A DNA stretch of 64,000 nucleotides, taken from the NCBI GenBank assembly GCA_021647205.1, contig JAKIVD010000001.1, positions 62,001 through 126,000 on the forward strand. Direction: 5' to 3'. This stretch comes from Bacteroidales bacterium. Lineage in GTDB: Bacteria; Bacteroidota; Bacteroidia; Bacteroidales; F082. Positions 7,940 through 17,105 of the stretch are shown piece after piece (position 1 is the stretch's first letter; every line of letters starts with the position of its first letter). The position numbers were made by a program, and so were the translations under genes. The notes beneath the pieces were generated by a model. It saw nothing but the letters and a program-made list of their open reading frames with translations. It searched no databases and had not been told where the DNA came from.

Positions 7940-8620
7940 ATGAATGATAAGTGGAATTTGTTTCAGAAGTTCTTAATCACACAGGAGCAACAGGTGTCGA
8001 TGACCGATTTCCTGATTAACTCGGCAGTGATTGTTGTATTATTGATCATCCTTGAGTTCACTTACGTCAGGTGTGCGCGGACCATCTCAAACCGTCGGCA
8101 GTTTGCCGGCAATCTTTTACTGATTGCCTTTACCACGATGTTGATTATCTCCATTGTAAAAACTTCCCTCGCTTTGTCATTGGGCCTTGTGGGGGCTTTG
8201 TCCATCGTCAGGTTCAGGGCAGCCATCAAAGAACCTGAGGAACTGGCTTACATTTTCTTTGCCATCTCGGTTGGGCTGGGCCTCGGAGCCAATCAAACCA
8301 TGGTCGTTGTTGAGGCATTCGCCATTGCCATGCTTATTATTTGGGGAAGGTTTCTTATCAAAGGGAAAAGTAAAAACCAAAACCTCTACCTGAACTTCTC
8401 TGCCCAATCCGGTGCCGTTGAACTGGGCGATATAGTGGGGGTTGTTGAACAGGTTTTTGGTAAATATTTTCTGAAACGTTACGACGAAAACGACAAGCTC
8501 ATCGAAGCCTCTTTTCTGATTGATTCACCAAATCCACAGAAACTGTCTGAATTTAAAAGCCGGGTGAAGAAATATGGAAACGAAGTCCGGATTTCATTTG
8601 TTGAAAGCAAATCATTTTAA
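7940..8620 (+). CDS. DUF4956 membrane protein
   Basis: A 226-residue protein with three to four membrane segments near residues 27-45, 58-78, 80-100 and 113-133, followed by a soluble C-terminal domain of about 80 residues. The conserved core reads GLVGALSIVRFRAAIKEPEELAYIFFAISVGLGLGA, typical of DUF4956. Members of this family are regularly found next to VTC-domain genes, as here, where the next gene starts 14 bases after the stop. The biochemical role is not established; a link to polyphosphate synthesis or export across the membrane is an inference from that pairing. Confidence 0.88.
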   Translation: MNDKWNLFQKFLITQEQQVSMTDFLINSAVIVVLLIILEFTYVRCARTISNRRQFAGNLLLIAFTTMLIISIVKTSLALSLGLVGALSIVRFRAAIKEPEELAYIFFAISVGLGLGANQTMVVVEAFAIAMLIIWGRFLIKGKSKNQNLYLNFSAQSGAVELGDIVGVVEQVFGKYFLKRYDENDKLIEASFLIDSPNPQKLSEFKSRVKKYGNEVRISFVESKSF

Positions 8621-8634
8621 GCCCCGGCCTTCCC

Positions 8635-9336
8635 ATGTTTTTTCCTCCCTTTAGCGAAGAGAAGAGCCGTTTCGAGCGAAAGTTCCTGGTTGCCGACATG
8701 CATTATGCTGACATTGAACAACAGGTGCGTGTGCATCCGGCAGCGTTCTCTCCCATTTTTCATCCCCGCACTATTAACAATATCTATTTCGACAGCAACG
8801 AATTCGACTTCTTTCATGACAATGTTTCGGGCAAGGGAAGCCGGAAAAAAGCCCGCATCCGCTGGTACAACAATTTGTTGGGGAACATCGAAAAACCGGT
8901 GCTTGAATTTAAAATCCGCGAAGGCATGTTGGGGAATAAACGCTCGTTTCCTTTAAAACCCTTTGCCCTTGATACCCATTTGACCACTAAAAAGCTACAG
9001 GCTGTTTTTTATGCTTCCGGTCTGCCTGACTGGGCACTTGAAGTACTTTTGCAGCTGAAACCGGCACTGCTGAATTGCTACCGGAGAAAATACTTCCTGA
9101 GCTTTGACAATAAATTCCGGCTGACACTCGACGACCAACTGACTTACTATTCAATCGCGGGCAACAACAACACTTTTGTTGAAAACTACAAAAGCGAAGA
9201 TGTGATTGTTGAGTTAAAATACGACAAACAAAATGATGATGTAGCACCAGCCATCACCAACAACCTGCCTTTCAGGCTGACCAAAAGTTCCAAATACGTG
9301 AATGGGGTGGAACTGCTGCACCCGATGTTCGCCTGA
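8635..9336 (+). CDS. VTC-domain protein (polyphosphate polymerase-like)
   Basis: A 233-residue soluble protein of the triphosphate-tunnel fold. The strand motifs lining such tunnels are visible in order: SRFERKFLV, NNIYFDS, KARIRWY, PVLEFKIR, CYRRKYF and VIVELKYD, giving the alternating basic and acidic residues expected. In yeast the VTC4 version polymerises ATP gamma-phosphate into polyphosphate; bacterial copies paired with DUF4956 are presumed to act similarly at the membrane. Cotranscription with the upstream DUF4956 gene is likely (14-base gap). Polymerase activity is inferred from the fold, not proven by the sequence. Confidence 0.85.
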   Translation: MFFPPFSEEKSRFERKFLVADMHYADIEQQVRVHPAAFSPIFHPRTINNIYFDSNEFDFFHDNVSGKGSRKKARIRWYNNLLGNIEKPVLEFKIREGMLGNKRSFPLKPFALDTHLTTKKLQAVFYASGLPDWALEVLLQLKPALLNCYRRKYFLSFDNKFRLTLDDQLTYYSIAGNNNTFVENYKSEDVIVELKYDKQNDDVAPAITNNLPFRLTKSSKYVNGVELLHPMFA

Positions 9337-9355
9337 ACACCCTGCCGGGAAAAAA

Positions 9356-10630
9356 TTACTTTCTTTTGTAAACATATTCCGCATCCAGCCTGAGCATCGA
9401 ATCCGGTTCAATGTTTCTGCGTTCTGCTTTTGCTTTTACCGATGCAAACCATTTGGGGTCATTTTTAATCGAACGGATGATTTTTTCGACGGCGATTTCC
9501 TTTTCGATGTCTTTCGTTAATAAATCATAAGCCCGGTCGATAAACCCCCAGCCCAGTTTTTTGAGGTTGGATGTGGAACACAGCAGCAGGACAACATCCG
9601 ATGCCAACAACTCATTCAGTAAACTGATGTCCCCGATGGTGGTTGGCTCTTTAAAGTTATCGGGGAAAATGGTTTTAAAATAATACCAGTATTTTACGTC
9701 TGTAAAAGATGACTTAAGACCTGACTCAAAAATTATCCAGAAAAAACTGTCACCGTTCGCAATCAGCTTGCCTTTCGTTGGGTGCGTTTTTTCATAATGG
9801 AAATCAGGGTAGTAATATTCTGTATGCAGGTTTTCGAACAGCAGGTTCGAGACTTTCAAAATATCAACATCCGGGTCCCTGGGTGTCTGGGTTTGGGTAA
9901 TCCCGTCAATTTGTAATTTGTTCCGGGGCTCACCGGTTTCGTGTTCAATTAATTTTAGCAACGAATCCAAAGCCATCAGGGCGCCATCGCGCGACCAATG
10001 CGTTCCCCCTTTGGCAAAAAGGTTTCGGTCAAATTCCGGCTTGAGCTTCTTAAACCAACTGTTGATGTCGAATACGGTAACAGGACTTTCACGGAGTTTC
10101 TGACTGTAAACTTTGTAATTCGATTCGCTGTTGACATCCCCGATCATGAAACCGGGGATTTTTTCGGGATAGATATCCGCTTTCCCCGGCGCCAGCGCAA
10201 TAATCAGCTGAACACCCCTCGATTTCAGGACAGAATCAATGACCGTAAGTTTGCTGACCTGCTGCCCGATTTTTTCGGTACCGATAAAATCTTTCCCGTA
10301 ATAGGTGTTGATAAACCATTTTTCAAATAAAAAATCATCTTTTCCTTTGACAATATTCTTGTTGGTTACTTTGTCGTAAAAGGAAAAGGCAATCTGGTTG
10401 TTGAGCCTGACCAGAAAAGGGCGAAATCCGATATGCTGTTCCATATAGCTGTCGAATTTGGTCTGGAAAGTCCCATCCATCCAGCCCGCTGCCGAAAGGG
10501 CAGGTTGTTCAGCAAAAACAAAATCGCCGTTCAGCGGCTTTACTTTAAACAACAGGAAAGCCTTTTGAAGCCCTGGCAATGCCATTCCGGCAATGAGTAA
10601 AACGAACAATATTTGCTTCATTTTTTTCAT
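9356..10630 (-). CDS. AlgX/AlgJ-like O-acetyltransferase component (SGNH-type)
   Basis: A 424-residue exported or membrane-tethered protein with an N-terminal hydrophobic segment (ILFVLLIAGMALPGL). It follows the ALGX/ALGJ SGNH hydrolase-like pattern: IIALAPGKADIYPEKIP, then KGGTHWSRDGALMALDSLL, where the Thr-His-Trp motif carries catalytic residues. Such proteins move acetyl groups delivered by an MBOAT partner onto an exopolysaccharide. The start codon shares one base with the stop of the upstream MBOAT gene (TGATG), so the two are translationally coupled. The polymer acetylated here is unknown; no alginate synthesis genes are in the window. Confidence 0.85.
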   Translation of the reverse strand: MKKMKQILFVLLIAGMALPGLQKAFLLFKVKPLNGDFVFAEQPALSAAGWMDGTFQTKFDSYMEQHIGFRPFLVRLNNQIAFSFYDKVTNKNIVKGKDDFLFEKWFINTYYGKDFIGTEKIGQQVSKLTVIDSVLKSRGVQLIIALAPGKADIYPEKIPGFMIGDVNSESNYKVYSQKLRESPVTVFDINSWFKKLKPEFDRNLFAKGGTHWSRDGALMALDSLLKLIEHETGEPRNKLQIDGITQTQTPRDPDVDILKVSNLLFENLHTEYYYPDFHYEKTHPTKGKLIANGDSFFWIIFESGLKSSFTDVKYWYYFKTIFPDNFKEPTTIGDISLLNELLASDVVLLLCSTSNLKKLGWGFIDRAYDLLTKDIEKEIAVEKIIRSIKNDPKWFASVKAKAERRNIEPDSMLRLDAEYVYKRK

Positions 10631-12051
10631 CAGAACCTGAAATAAATAAAAGGGTTAAAACCGGAAGAAGTGATGGATGCCAGGCAAATGACAAAGAAAA
10701 TTACGGATGCGAAAACCATGAGCAGGATGGCCGGACTACTTTGTTTTTCGGACAATATCCTTTGTTGCCAGGTTTCGACATGAGCAACTAAACCAAAAAA
10801 TGAAAAAACGAGGGCCAGCACGAGGATGCTGTAAAACTGAAGGTCCAAATAAACAGCAGTTTCCCGGAAATCACCCGAGAACATTTTTCGGATAAAGAAA
10901 ACGGCATCCGGTAATGTTTCGGAACGAAAGAATACCCATCCGATTAAAGTGATGATGAAGGTGATTAAAACGGAAGGCAGCCTGCCGATTCTTTTGTAAA
11001 ACTTCAACAGGAACAGCCTGTCGAGAATCAGGAACAAGCCGTGGTAAATACCCCAGATCACAAAGGTCCAGGCGGCGCCGTGCCACAGCCCCGACAAGGC
11101 AAACACAACCCACAGGTTAAAGTACAGCCGTCCGGTGGATACCCTGTTCCCGCCCAGCGGGATGTAAAGGTAATCTTTCATAAAACGCCCCAAAGTCATG
11201 TGCCATCGCCGCCAAAATTCGGTGATGCTTTGCGAAATGTAGGGGTTGTTGAAGTTTTCGGGAAAGGTAAAACCAATCATCCGGCCGATGCCGATGGCCA
11301 TGTCGGAATAACCGGAAAAGTCGAAGTAGATCTGAAATGCGTAAGCAATTACACCAATCCAGGCCAGGGATGTTGTCAAATCATTCTGTGCCAGTCCGAA
11401 TATCAGGTCAGCCTGTTCGCCCAACACATTGGCGATGAGCACTTTTTTTGAAAGACCGATGACAAAACGGAAAAAACCGGTCAGGCGGTTGTCGATGGTT
11501 TCCTGGTGACGGCGGTCTTCAATCTGGTCGGCAATTTCGTTGTACCTGACAATGGGGCCGGCAATCAGTTGCGGAAACATGAGGATGTACATGGCGTAGT
11601 CGGTCACCCGCTTCAGGGGCTTGTGCACCTTGCGGTAAACATCCACCGAGTAAGTAACTTTCTGAAAAGAAAAGAAAGAAATGCCGATGGGCAGTGCAAT
11701 GGATGTCCATTTTATTGAAGTGAAGCCCAATTCTGTTAACAGGTAATTCAGGTTTTCCACCCCGAAGTTGGCGTACTTAAACCAGGCCAGCATGCCGATG
11801 TTCAGTAGCACCGAAAGACTGACCAGCAGTTTACGGTTCCTGCCTTTGCTGTCGTACATCCACTTGACAAGATAAAAATCGGCAACAAGTGAAGCCAGAA
11901 CAATAAACACAAAACGGGGTGCCCCCCAGGCGTAAAAGGCAATACTGGCGAACAACAAAAATCCGTTTCGCCACTTGTGAGGCAGTAAAAAGTAGATAAT
12001 GAGAAAAGCCGGGAAGAAGTAAAGAAGGAAAAGGCTGCTGCTGAAAACCAC
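10630..12051 (-). CDS. MBOAT-family O-acyltransferase (AlgI-like)
   Basis: A 473-residue multi-pass membrane protein. Family signatures are QLIAGPIVRYNEI, ITEFWRRWHMTLGRFMKDYLYIPLGGNR and the catalytic-His region GLWHGAAWTFVIWGIYHG. It is expected to carry acetyl groups across the inner membrane for polysaccharide O-acetylation together with the AlgX/J-like protein encoded next. The start at 12051 is a GTG codon; it is supported by the opening MVFSSSLFLLYFFP, which matches the usual N-terminus of AlgI-like proteins. The gene pair converges with the DUF4956/VTC operon. Confidence 0.92.
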   Translation of the reverse strand: MVFSSSLFLLYFFPAFLIIYFLLPHKWRNGFLLFASIAFYAWGAPRFVFIVLASLVADFYLVKWMYDSKGRNRKLLVSLSVLLNIGMLAWFKYANFGVENLNYLLTELGFTSIKWTSIALPIGISFFSFQKVTYSVDVYRKVHKPLKRVTDYAMYILMFPQLIAGPIVRYNEIADQIEDRRHQETIDNRLTGFFRFVIGLSKKVLIANVLGEQADLIFGLAQNDLTTSLAWIGVIAYAFQIYFDFSGYSDMAIGIGRMIGFTFPENFNNPYISQSITEFWRRWHMTLGRFMKDYLYIPLGGNRVSTGRLYFNLWVVFALSGLWHGAAWTFVIWGIYHGLFLILDRLFLLKFYKRIGRLPSVLITFIITLIGWVFFRSETLPDAVFFIRKMFSGDFRETAVYLDLQFYSILVLALVFSFFGLVAHVETWQQRILSEKQSSPAILLMVFASVIFFVICLASITSSGFNPFIYFRF

Positions 12052-12113
12052 TGCTACTGCTTTAAAAAGTCAGGCCGCAAAAGTAACAAATAGATTTTTT
12101 AATGCAATCTGCA

Positions 12114-12138
12114 CAAGTTCCAACTTGCAAAACAAGTT
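12114..12138. repeat. Overlapping CAAGTT/AACTTG inverted repeats
   Basis: CAAGTT, AACTTG and CAAGTT follow one another (12114-12119, 12122-12127, 12133-12138), so two alternative hairpins can form. They lie in the 303-base spacer 12052-12354, which has no convincing gene: its only long open frame has neither a signal nor a recognisable domain. The rest holds a G/C hairpin around 12140-12170 and the palindrome at 12306. Confidence 0.55.
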
Positions 12139-12305
12139 CCCGGCGTTCCGGTATGTGCGGGAACTCCCGCTGTGTGTGGCTTGTAGCTACCCTTACCCCT
12201 GTCTTTACGCAACATCGCCAGCGTTTAGCGTAGCCTAAGGAAGATGTTTTATTGCCGGCAATCAGGCGGAAAATGATTAGCTGTGTTGCAACAACGATTG
12301 TAAAT

Positions 12306-12330
12306 TCATCCGCGATGCAATCGCGGATGA
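12306..12330. repeat. Perfect 11-bp palindromic hairpin (TCATCCGCGAT-GCA-ATCGCGGATGA)
   Basis: Arms 12306-12316 and 12320-12330 are perfectly complementary with a three-base loop. It lies 25 bases beyond the stop codon of the murF-alr gene, which reads toward it, but no T-run follows. It may be a REP-type element of a family different from the one at 57-62 kb. Confidence 0.75.
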
Positions 12331-12354
12331 GAGATAGGGCCGTCAAAAGCCTTC

Positions 12355-14847
12355 TCACTCGTGGAAATAAATCCGCTTCACCCTTCGTGAGATACGGCTG
12401 AGGATTTCGTAAGGAATAGTGCCTGCTGCCTCTGCCAGTTCCGAAACAGGATGGTTCTCGTCAAAAACGATTACTTCGTCACCTTCTTTCACATCCAGGC
12501 CTTCCAGGTCAACCAGGCACATGTCCATGCAGATGTCGCCAACGATCGGGACGGCTTTGTTTTTGATCCACAAATTAGTTTTACTGTTGCCGAGGCTGCG
12601 CAACAAGCCATCGGCATAGCCAATGGAAACAATGCCGATGGTCATGTCGCCGGGTGCAATAAAGCTCCGGTTGTAACTCGCCGAATCCCCTTTTCTCAAC
12701 TGCTTAATCTGCGCCAGGGCCGATTTAAGGACGGTAACGCTTTGCAGTTTTCCCTCATCAGCCGCCACAGTGGGGATGCCATACAAACCGATGCCGAGGC
12801 GCACCATGTCGAAACAAGCTTCGGGGAACCGGCTGATACCCGCCGAGTTCAGGATGTGCAGCAGCACTTTCTGCCCAAAACTGCCGGCAATTTTTTCGCC
12901 CATCTTTTTAAACCTTGCAATTTGTTCGCGGGTGAAACCATCAAGTTCCGGTTTATTGCTGCCGGCAAGGTGCGAAAAGACAGACTGAACAAAAATCAAG
13001 GGGTTCTTTTGAATTTTGGAAATCAACTCATCAATTTCTTCTTCAACAAATCCCAGGCGGTGCATGCCCGTATCCACTTTGATATGTACTTTCACCGGTT
13101 TGTTCTGCGGGAGTGCATTTCGCCGGATGGCCTTTTGCAATAATTTCAGCGCCCTGAAACTGAAGATTTCGGGTTCGAGCTGGTGTTTGATCATGGTGTC
13201 GAAAGCATATTCTTCGGGGTTCATCACCATGATGGGCAGTTTAATACCGGCTTTCCTGAGTTCGACACCCTCATCGGCATAAGCCACAGCAAGGTAAGCA
13301 GCATGGTGAAACTGCAGCACATTCGCTATTTCGAATCCGCCGCTTCCATACGAAAAGGCTTTGACCATGGCCATCACCTTGGTATTTGCGGGCAGTTTCG
13401 ACCTGAAATAATTCAGGTTGTGGGTAAGCGCATCGAGGTTGATTTCCAGTACTGTTTCGTGCACCTTTTGCTGCAGGATGCGGCTGATCTGCTCGAACTC
13501 AAAAACACGTGCCCCCTTCAACAGAATGGTTTGGTTGGAGAAATTTGAAAAAGGGTAAGCAGCCAGGAATTTGGAAGTGCTCTCAAAAAAATATCCCGGG
13601 ATGGCAAATTTGTCGGCCTGCCGGCTGATGGCCGGGCCGATACCGATTAGAAGATCCACCCCCTTTTTTTCAAGGAGGGATGCCACTTCCCCGTACAAAT
13701 CAACTTCGTTCCGCCCACTCTGGAGGATATCGGAAAGCACCACTACTTTTTCGCGGTGCCGGCTTTGCTGGTTCATAAAATCGAGGGCAATGCTCAGCGA
13801 ATTAAAATCAGAATTGTACGCATCGTTAATGATGGTGCAATTGTTCACCCCGGCTTTCAACTCAAGGCGCATGGCGATGGGCGAAAGTTTCAGCATCCTT
13901 TCACTGATGGTTTGGTTGGCATAACCCAGTTCCAGCAGGGCCGCCCAGCAATGTGCCGCATTTTCCACAGAAGCTTTGTCGGCAAAAGGAATGACAATCT
14001 GTATTTCTTCTCCTTTGTATTTCGCGGTGATTCTCGTCGTTTTTTTTTCAGGTTCGGTATGGATAATCTGCAGATCGCAATTGTTGTTTTTCCCCCAGGT
14101 GAAACTCCTGATATTGCCCAGGATGCCGGTGGAGATGATGGCCTCCTGTAAATCTTTCTGATCCGAATTGTAAATAAGCACTTTTACTTTGGTAAACAGG
14201 GCGAGTTTCTCGCCAATTTTTTGGCGGGTGTTCATAAAGTTCTCGGCATGGGCCTGGCCGATATTTGTAAAAATACCGATGTCGGGATGAAGGATGGCCT
14301 GGAGCTTTTGCATTTCATCCGGTTTGGATATGCCCGCTTCAAAAACAGCAAGTTCATGCTCTGCGTTCATTTGCCAGACCGAAAGCGGAACCCCGATTTG
14401 CGAATTGTAGCTTTTCGGGCTTCGAACAATATTTTTATCCGCGTTCAGCAATTGGTAAAGCCACTCTTTAACAATGGTTTTTCCATTGCTTCCGGTAATG
14501 CCGATGACCGGGGCCCGAAAGTTGGCACGGTGTGCGGCGGCCAGTTTTTGCAGGGCTTCCAGCGTGTTGTCAACAATAAAAAAATGGGCACCTTGTAAAC
14601 TGCCATGGTCTTTCGGGAGCCGCGAAACCACGAAAGACTTTATACCTTTTTTGTACAATTCACCAATGTATTTCTCCCCATTGTTCCGGTCTGTTTCGAG
14701 TGCAAAAAACAAACTGTTTTCGGCGGAGATTAACCTTCTGCTGTCAATAAGGATGTCCCGCACCCCGATTTGTCCGGGATTATCTGACACCAGTTCGGCC
14801 TGTAATATCCGGATAATTTCATCTCCTGTGTACAAATGGTGGATCAT
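12355..14847 (-). CDS. Bifunctional MurF ligase / alanine racemase
   Basis: An 830-residue fusion. The N-terminal half is UDP-MurNAc-tripeptide:D-Ala-D-Ala ligase, with the ATP loop GITGSNGKTIVKEWL and the Mur-ligase IINDAYNSDFNS region. From about residue 463 it is a fold type III PLP racemase: Lys496 in VKAFSYG binds PLP and Tyr725 in ASYNRSF is the second catalytic base; GIGLYG and GDICMDMC are further marks. The enzyme makes D-alanine and adds D-Ala-D-Ala to the peptidoglycan precursor. This fusion is standard in Bacteroidota. Length is normal. The gene follows pdxA by 17 bases and is probably cotranscribed; both use or make pyridoxal phosphate. Confidence 0.96.
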   Translation of the reverse strand: MIHHLYTGDEIIRILQAELVSDNPGQIGVRDILIDSRRLISAENSLFFALETDRNNGEKYIGELYKKGIKSFVVSRLPKDHGSLQGAHFFIVDNTLEALQKLAAAHRANFRAPVIGITGSNGKTIVKEWLYQLLNADKNIVRSPKSYNSQIGVPLSVWQMNAEHELAVFEAGISKPDEMQKLQAILHPDIGIFTNIGQAHAENFMNTRQKIGEKLALFTKVKVLIYNSDQKDLQEAIISTGILGNIRSFTWGKNNNCDLQIIHTEPEKKTTRITAKYKGEEIQIVIPFADKASVENAAHCWAALLELGYANQTISERMLKLSPIAMRLELKAGVNNCTIINDAYNSDFNSLSIALDFMNQQSRHREKVVVLSDILQSGRNEVDLYGEVASLLEKKGVDLLIGIGPAISRQADKFAIPGYFFESTSKFLAAYPFSNFSNQTILLKGARVFEFEQISRILQQKVHETVLEINLDALTHNLNYFRSKLPANTKVMAMVKAFSYGSGGFEIANVLQFHHAAYLAVAYADEGVELRKAGIKLPIMVMNPEEYAFDTMIKHQLEPEIFSFRALKLLQKAIRRNALPQNKPVKVHIKVDTGMHRLGFVEEEIDELISKIQKNPLIFVQSVFSHLAGSNKPELDGFTREQIARFKKMGEKIAGSFGQKVLLHILNSAGISRFPEACFDMVRLGIGLYGIPTVAADEGKLQSVTVLKSALAQIKQLRKGDSASYNRSFIAPGDMTIGIVSIGYADGLLRSLGNSKTNLWIKNKAVPIVGDICMDMCLVDLEGLDVKEGDEVIVFDENHPVSELAEAAGTIPYEILSRISRRVKRIYFHE

Positions 14848-14864
14848 GGGGCAATCGCTTTAGT

Positions 14865-15968
14865 TTAACCATCCCTCCCCTGCCTGTTGTTATTTGGGGA
14901 GGGGATTGCCTGTCCTGTGGGCAGGGGGTTACGGTTCAGTTCTTCAAACATCAAACGGTTGCGGTAAATGTCAACGGCCAGGTACATGGCCTGGCGGATG
15001 GAAACCCGGGAAGAAGTGTTTTTCCCTGCACGGTCGTAAGCCGTGCCATGAACAGGTGATGTCCTTACGATGGGCAGTCCGGCGGTAAAATTTACACCGC
15101 CCTCAAAAGCCAGTACTTTAAACGGAATGAGTCCCTGGTCATGGTACATGGCAAGGATGGCATCATATTTCGTATATTCCGAAGAACCAAAAAAACCATC
15201 AGCCGGGAAGGGTCCGTAGGCAAGCAATCCTTGTTTCCTGGCCTGCGTAATGGCAGGGAGGAGAATACTTTCGTCTTCCTTACCCATCACCCCGTGGTCT
15301 CCGGCATGGGGATTTAGCCCCAAAACAGCAAGCTTCGGTTTCTGAATGGCAAAATCTTTTCGCAAAGAGGCTTCAAGGATTTCTATTTTCGAGAGGACCA
15401 GCTCCCTGCTCAAGCGGCTAACGACATCGTTCAGTGGAATATGCCCCGTTACCGTACCCACCCGCAGTTTATCGTGGACCATCAGCATCAGGGGCATCTC
15501 ACAATTGAAACAATCTGCCAAATATTCTGTATGGCCTGAGAAATGAAAATGTTCCGACTGGATATTCTCTTTGTTGATGGGGCCGGTTACCAACACATCT
15601 ATTTTATTATCTTTTAAATCGGCAACAGCCTGTTCAAGGGCATCAAGCGAGAGCTTGCCTGCGACAGTGGTCGAACGGCCGAACTCAATTTTAATCTCTT
15701 CATTGCTCAGGTTCACCACATTTATTCTTTTGTGGAACACCTGCGAGGCATCACCAATAACCTTATAGTTGAAGTCGGTAAAATTCAGGTTCTTCCGGTT
15801 GTACGACAGTACTTTTGACAAGCCATAAAAAACCGGCGTAAAAAAGTCAAGTATCCTGTTGTCGTTCAGTGCCTTGATAATGACTTCATAGCTGATCCCG
15901 TTCAAGTCGCCATGAGTAATTCCCAGCCTGATTCTCTTTTCTTTTTCTTTTGCCTGATACCTTTGCAT
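14865..15968 (-). CDS. pdxA: 4-hydroxythreonine-4-phosphate dehydrogenase
   Basis: A 367-residue enzyme of vitamin B6 synthesis that oxidises 4-phosphohydroxy-L-threonine. Metal-binding histidines are in FSGHTEYLAD, MYHDQGLIPFK and SPVHGTAYDRAGK; the N-terminal ITHGDLNGISYEV is typical except that the usual GDPxGIGPE is altered to GDLNGISYE, as is common in Bacteroidota copies. The last 20 or so residues (PLPTGQAIPSPNNNRQGRDG) are a low-complexity tail encoded by G/C-run repeats and probably not functional. It is first in an operon with murF-alr, supplying the cofactor of the racemase half. Confidence 0.93.
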   Translation of the reverse strand: MQRYQAKEKEKRIRLGITHGDLNGISYEVIIKALNDNRILDFFTPVFYGLSKVLSYNRKNLNFTDFNYKVIGDASQVFHKRINVVNLSNEEIKIEFGRSTTVAGKLSLDALEQAVADLKDNKIDVLVTGPINKENIQSEHFHFSGHTEYLADCFNCEMPLMLMVHDKLRVGTVTGHIPLNDVVSRLSRELVLSKIEILEASLRKDFAIQKPKLAVLGLNPHAGDHGVMGKEDESILLPAITQARKQGLLAYGPFPADGFFGSSEYTKYDAILAMYHDQGLIPFKVLAFEGGVNFTAGLPIVRTSPVHGTAYDRAGKNTSSRVSIRQAMYLAVDIYRNRLMFEELNRNPLPTGQAIPSPNNNRQGRDG

Positions 15969-15988
15969 AGCTATTTGTTGTTGATGTG

Positions 15989-15996
15989 CAAATGTA
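15989..15996 (-). promoter_or_regulatory. -7 box TACATTTG for the pdxA-murF/alr operon
   Basis: Minus-strand consensus octamer, 20 bases upstream of the pdxA start codon. Confidence 0.5.
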
Positions 15997-16103
15997 AGTT
16001 TTTTCCATTCCCACTTTGCGCTTTATGCCATACCACCCTTAAAAAAACAGGTATTTTCAAATTAATTTAGACCTTTGCAGCATATTTTCAGAAACAACTG
16101 TCC

Positions 16104-17096
16104 ATGGCCTCCTCCAACTTTGTCGATTATGTAAAAATTTACTGCCGTTCCGGGAATGGTGGTGCCGGCTCGTCGCATTTCAGGCGGGAAAAGTACCTGC
16201 CCAAAGGCGGCCCCGACGGCGGCGATGGCGGGAAAGGCGGCAACATTGTGATGGTGGCCAACCCCCAGATGTGGACACTCCTGCATTTGCGTTATACCCG
16301 CCACCTGAGGGCCGGGCACGGCGAATCGGGTGGGCGGCAGCGCAGTACGGGCGCCGATGGAAAGACAATCACCATTGATGTCCCTTTAGGCACCATTGCC
16401 CGCGATGCCGAAACCGGACAAGTTATCGGTGAAATTACGGAAGTCGGCCAAAAAGTGATTTTGCTGAAAGGCGGGCGCGGCGGCCTGGGGAACGACCATT
16501 TTAAAACTGCCACCAACCAGGCGCCTACTTATGCCCAGCCCGGTGAAACAGGTATAGAATCTTTCATTGTTTTCGAACTGAAGATACTGGCCGATGTGGG
16601 GCTCGTGGGTTTTCCAAATGCCGGTAAATCAACGCTGTTGTCAGTAGTTTCGGCAGCCAGGCCCGAAATTGCCGATTATCCGTTTACCACCCTTGTGCCC
16701 AATCTCGGCATCGTTGCGTACCGCGACCACCAGAGTTTTGTGATGGCCGATATCCCCGGAATTATTGAAGGGGCACACGAAGGCAAAGGATTGGGGTTGC
16801 GGTTCCTGCGGCACATTGAGCGCAACTCTGTTTTGCTTTTCCTTGTTCCCGCCGATGCGGATGACATAAAGAAGGAGTTCCATGTTTTGCTCAACGAACT
16901 GAAACAATACAATCCCGAATTACTCGACAAACAACGTTTGCTCGCCATTTCCAAATCGGATATGCTGGACGAAGAACTGATTGAAGAAATTAAAACCGAC
17001 CTGCCCGATGTGCCCTGGGTATTTATTTCGTCGGTGGCGCAAATAGGTTTGGTGCAATTGAAGGATATGATCTGGAAGGCGTTGACTGCAGAGTAA
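16104..17096 (+). CDS. obg: Obg/CgtA ribosome-associated GTPase
   Basis: A 330-residue protein. The glycine-rich Obg fold opens it ([25 protein letters not shown] and repeats of GG), followed by the G domain: G1 in [12 protein letters not shown]3 in [17 protein letters not shown]4 in AISKSDML and the final SSVAQIG. Obg binds the 50S subunit and couples ribosome assembly to nucleotide state; it is normally essential. There is no C-terminal OCT extension, as in other Bacteroidota. It is transcribed divergently from pdxA. Confidence 0.97.
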   Translation: MASSNFVDYVKIYCRSGNGGAGSSHFRREKYLPKGGPDGGDGGKGGNIVMVANPQMWTLLHLRYTRHLRAGHGESGGRQRSTGADGKTITIDVPLGTIARDAETGQVIGEITEVGQKVILLKGGRGGLGNDHFKTATNQAPTYAQPGETGIESFIVFELKILADVGLVGFPNAGKSTLLSVVSAARPEIADYPFTTLVPNLGIVAYRDHQSFVMADIPGIIEGAHEGKGLGLRFLRHIERNSVLLFLVPADADDIKKEFHVLLNELKQYNPELLDKQRLLAISKSDMLDEELIEEIKTDLPDVPWVFISSVAQIGLVQLKDMIWKALTAE

Positions 17097-17105
17097 AATA
17101 TTATT

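Noticed and set aside
12062-12358. Minus-strand open frame of 98 codons in the murF-alr/MBOAT spacer
   Set aside because: It spans several inverted repeats and its translation has no domain or signal; more likely non-coding.
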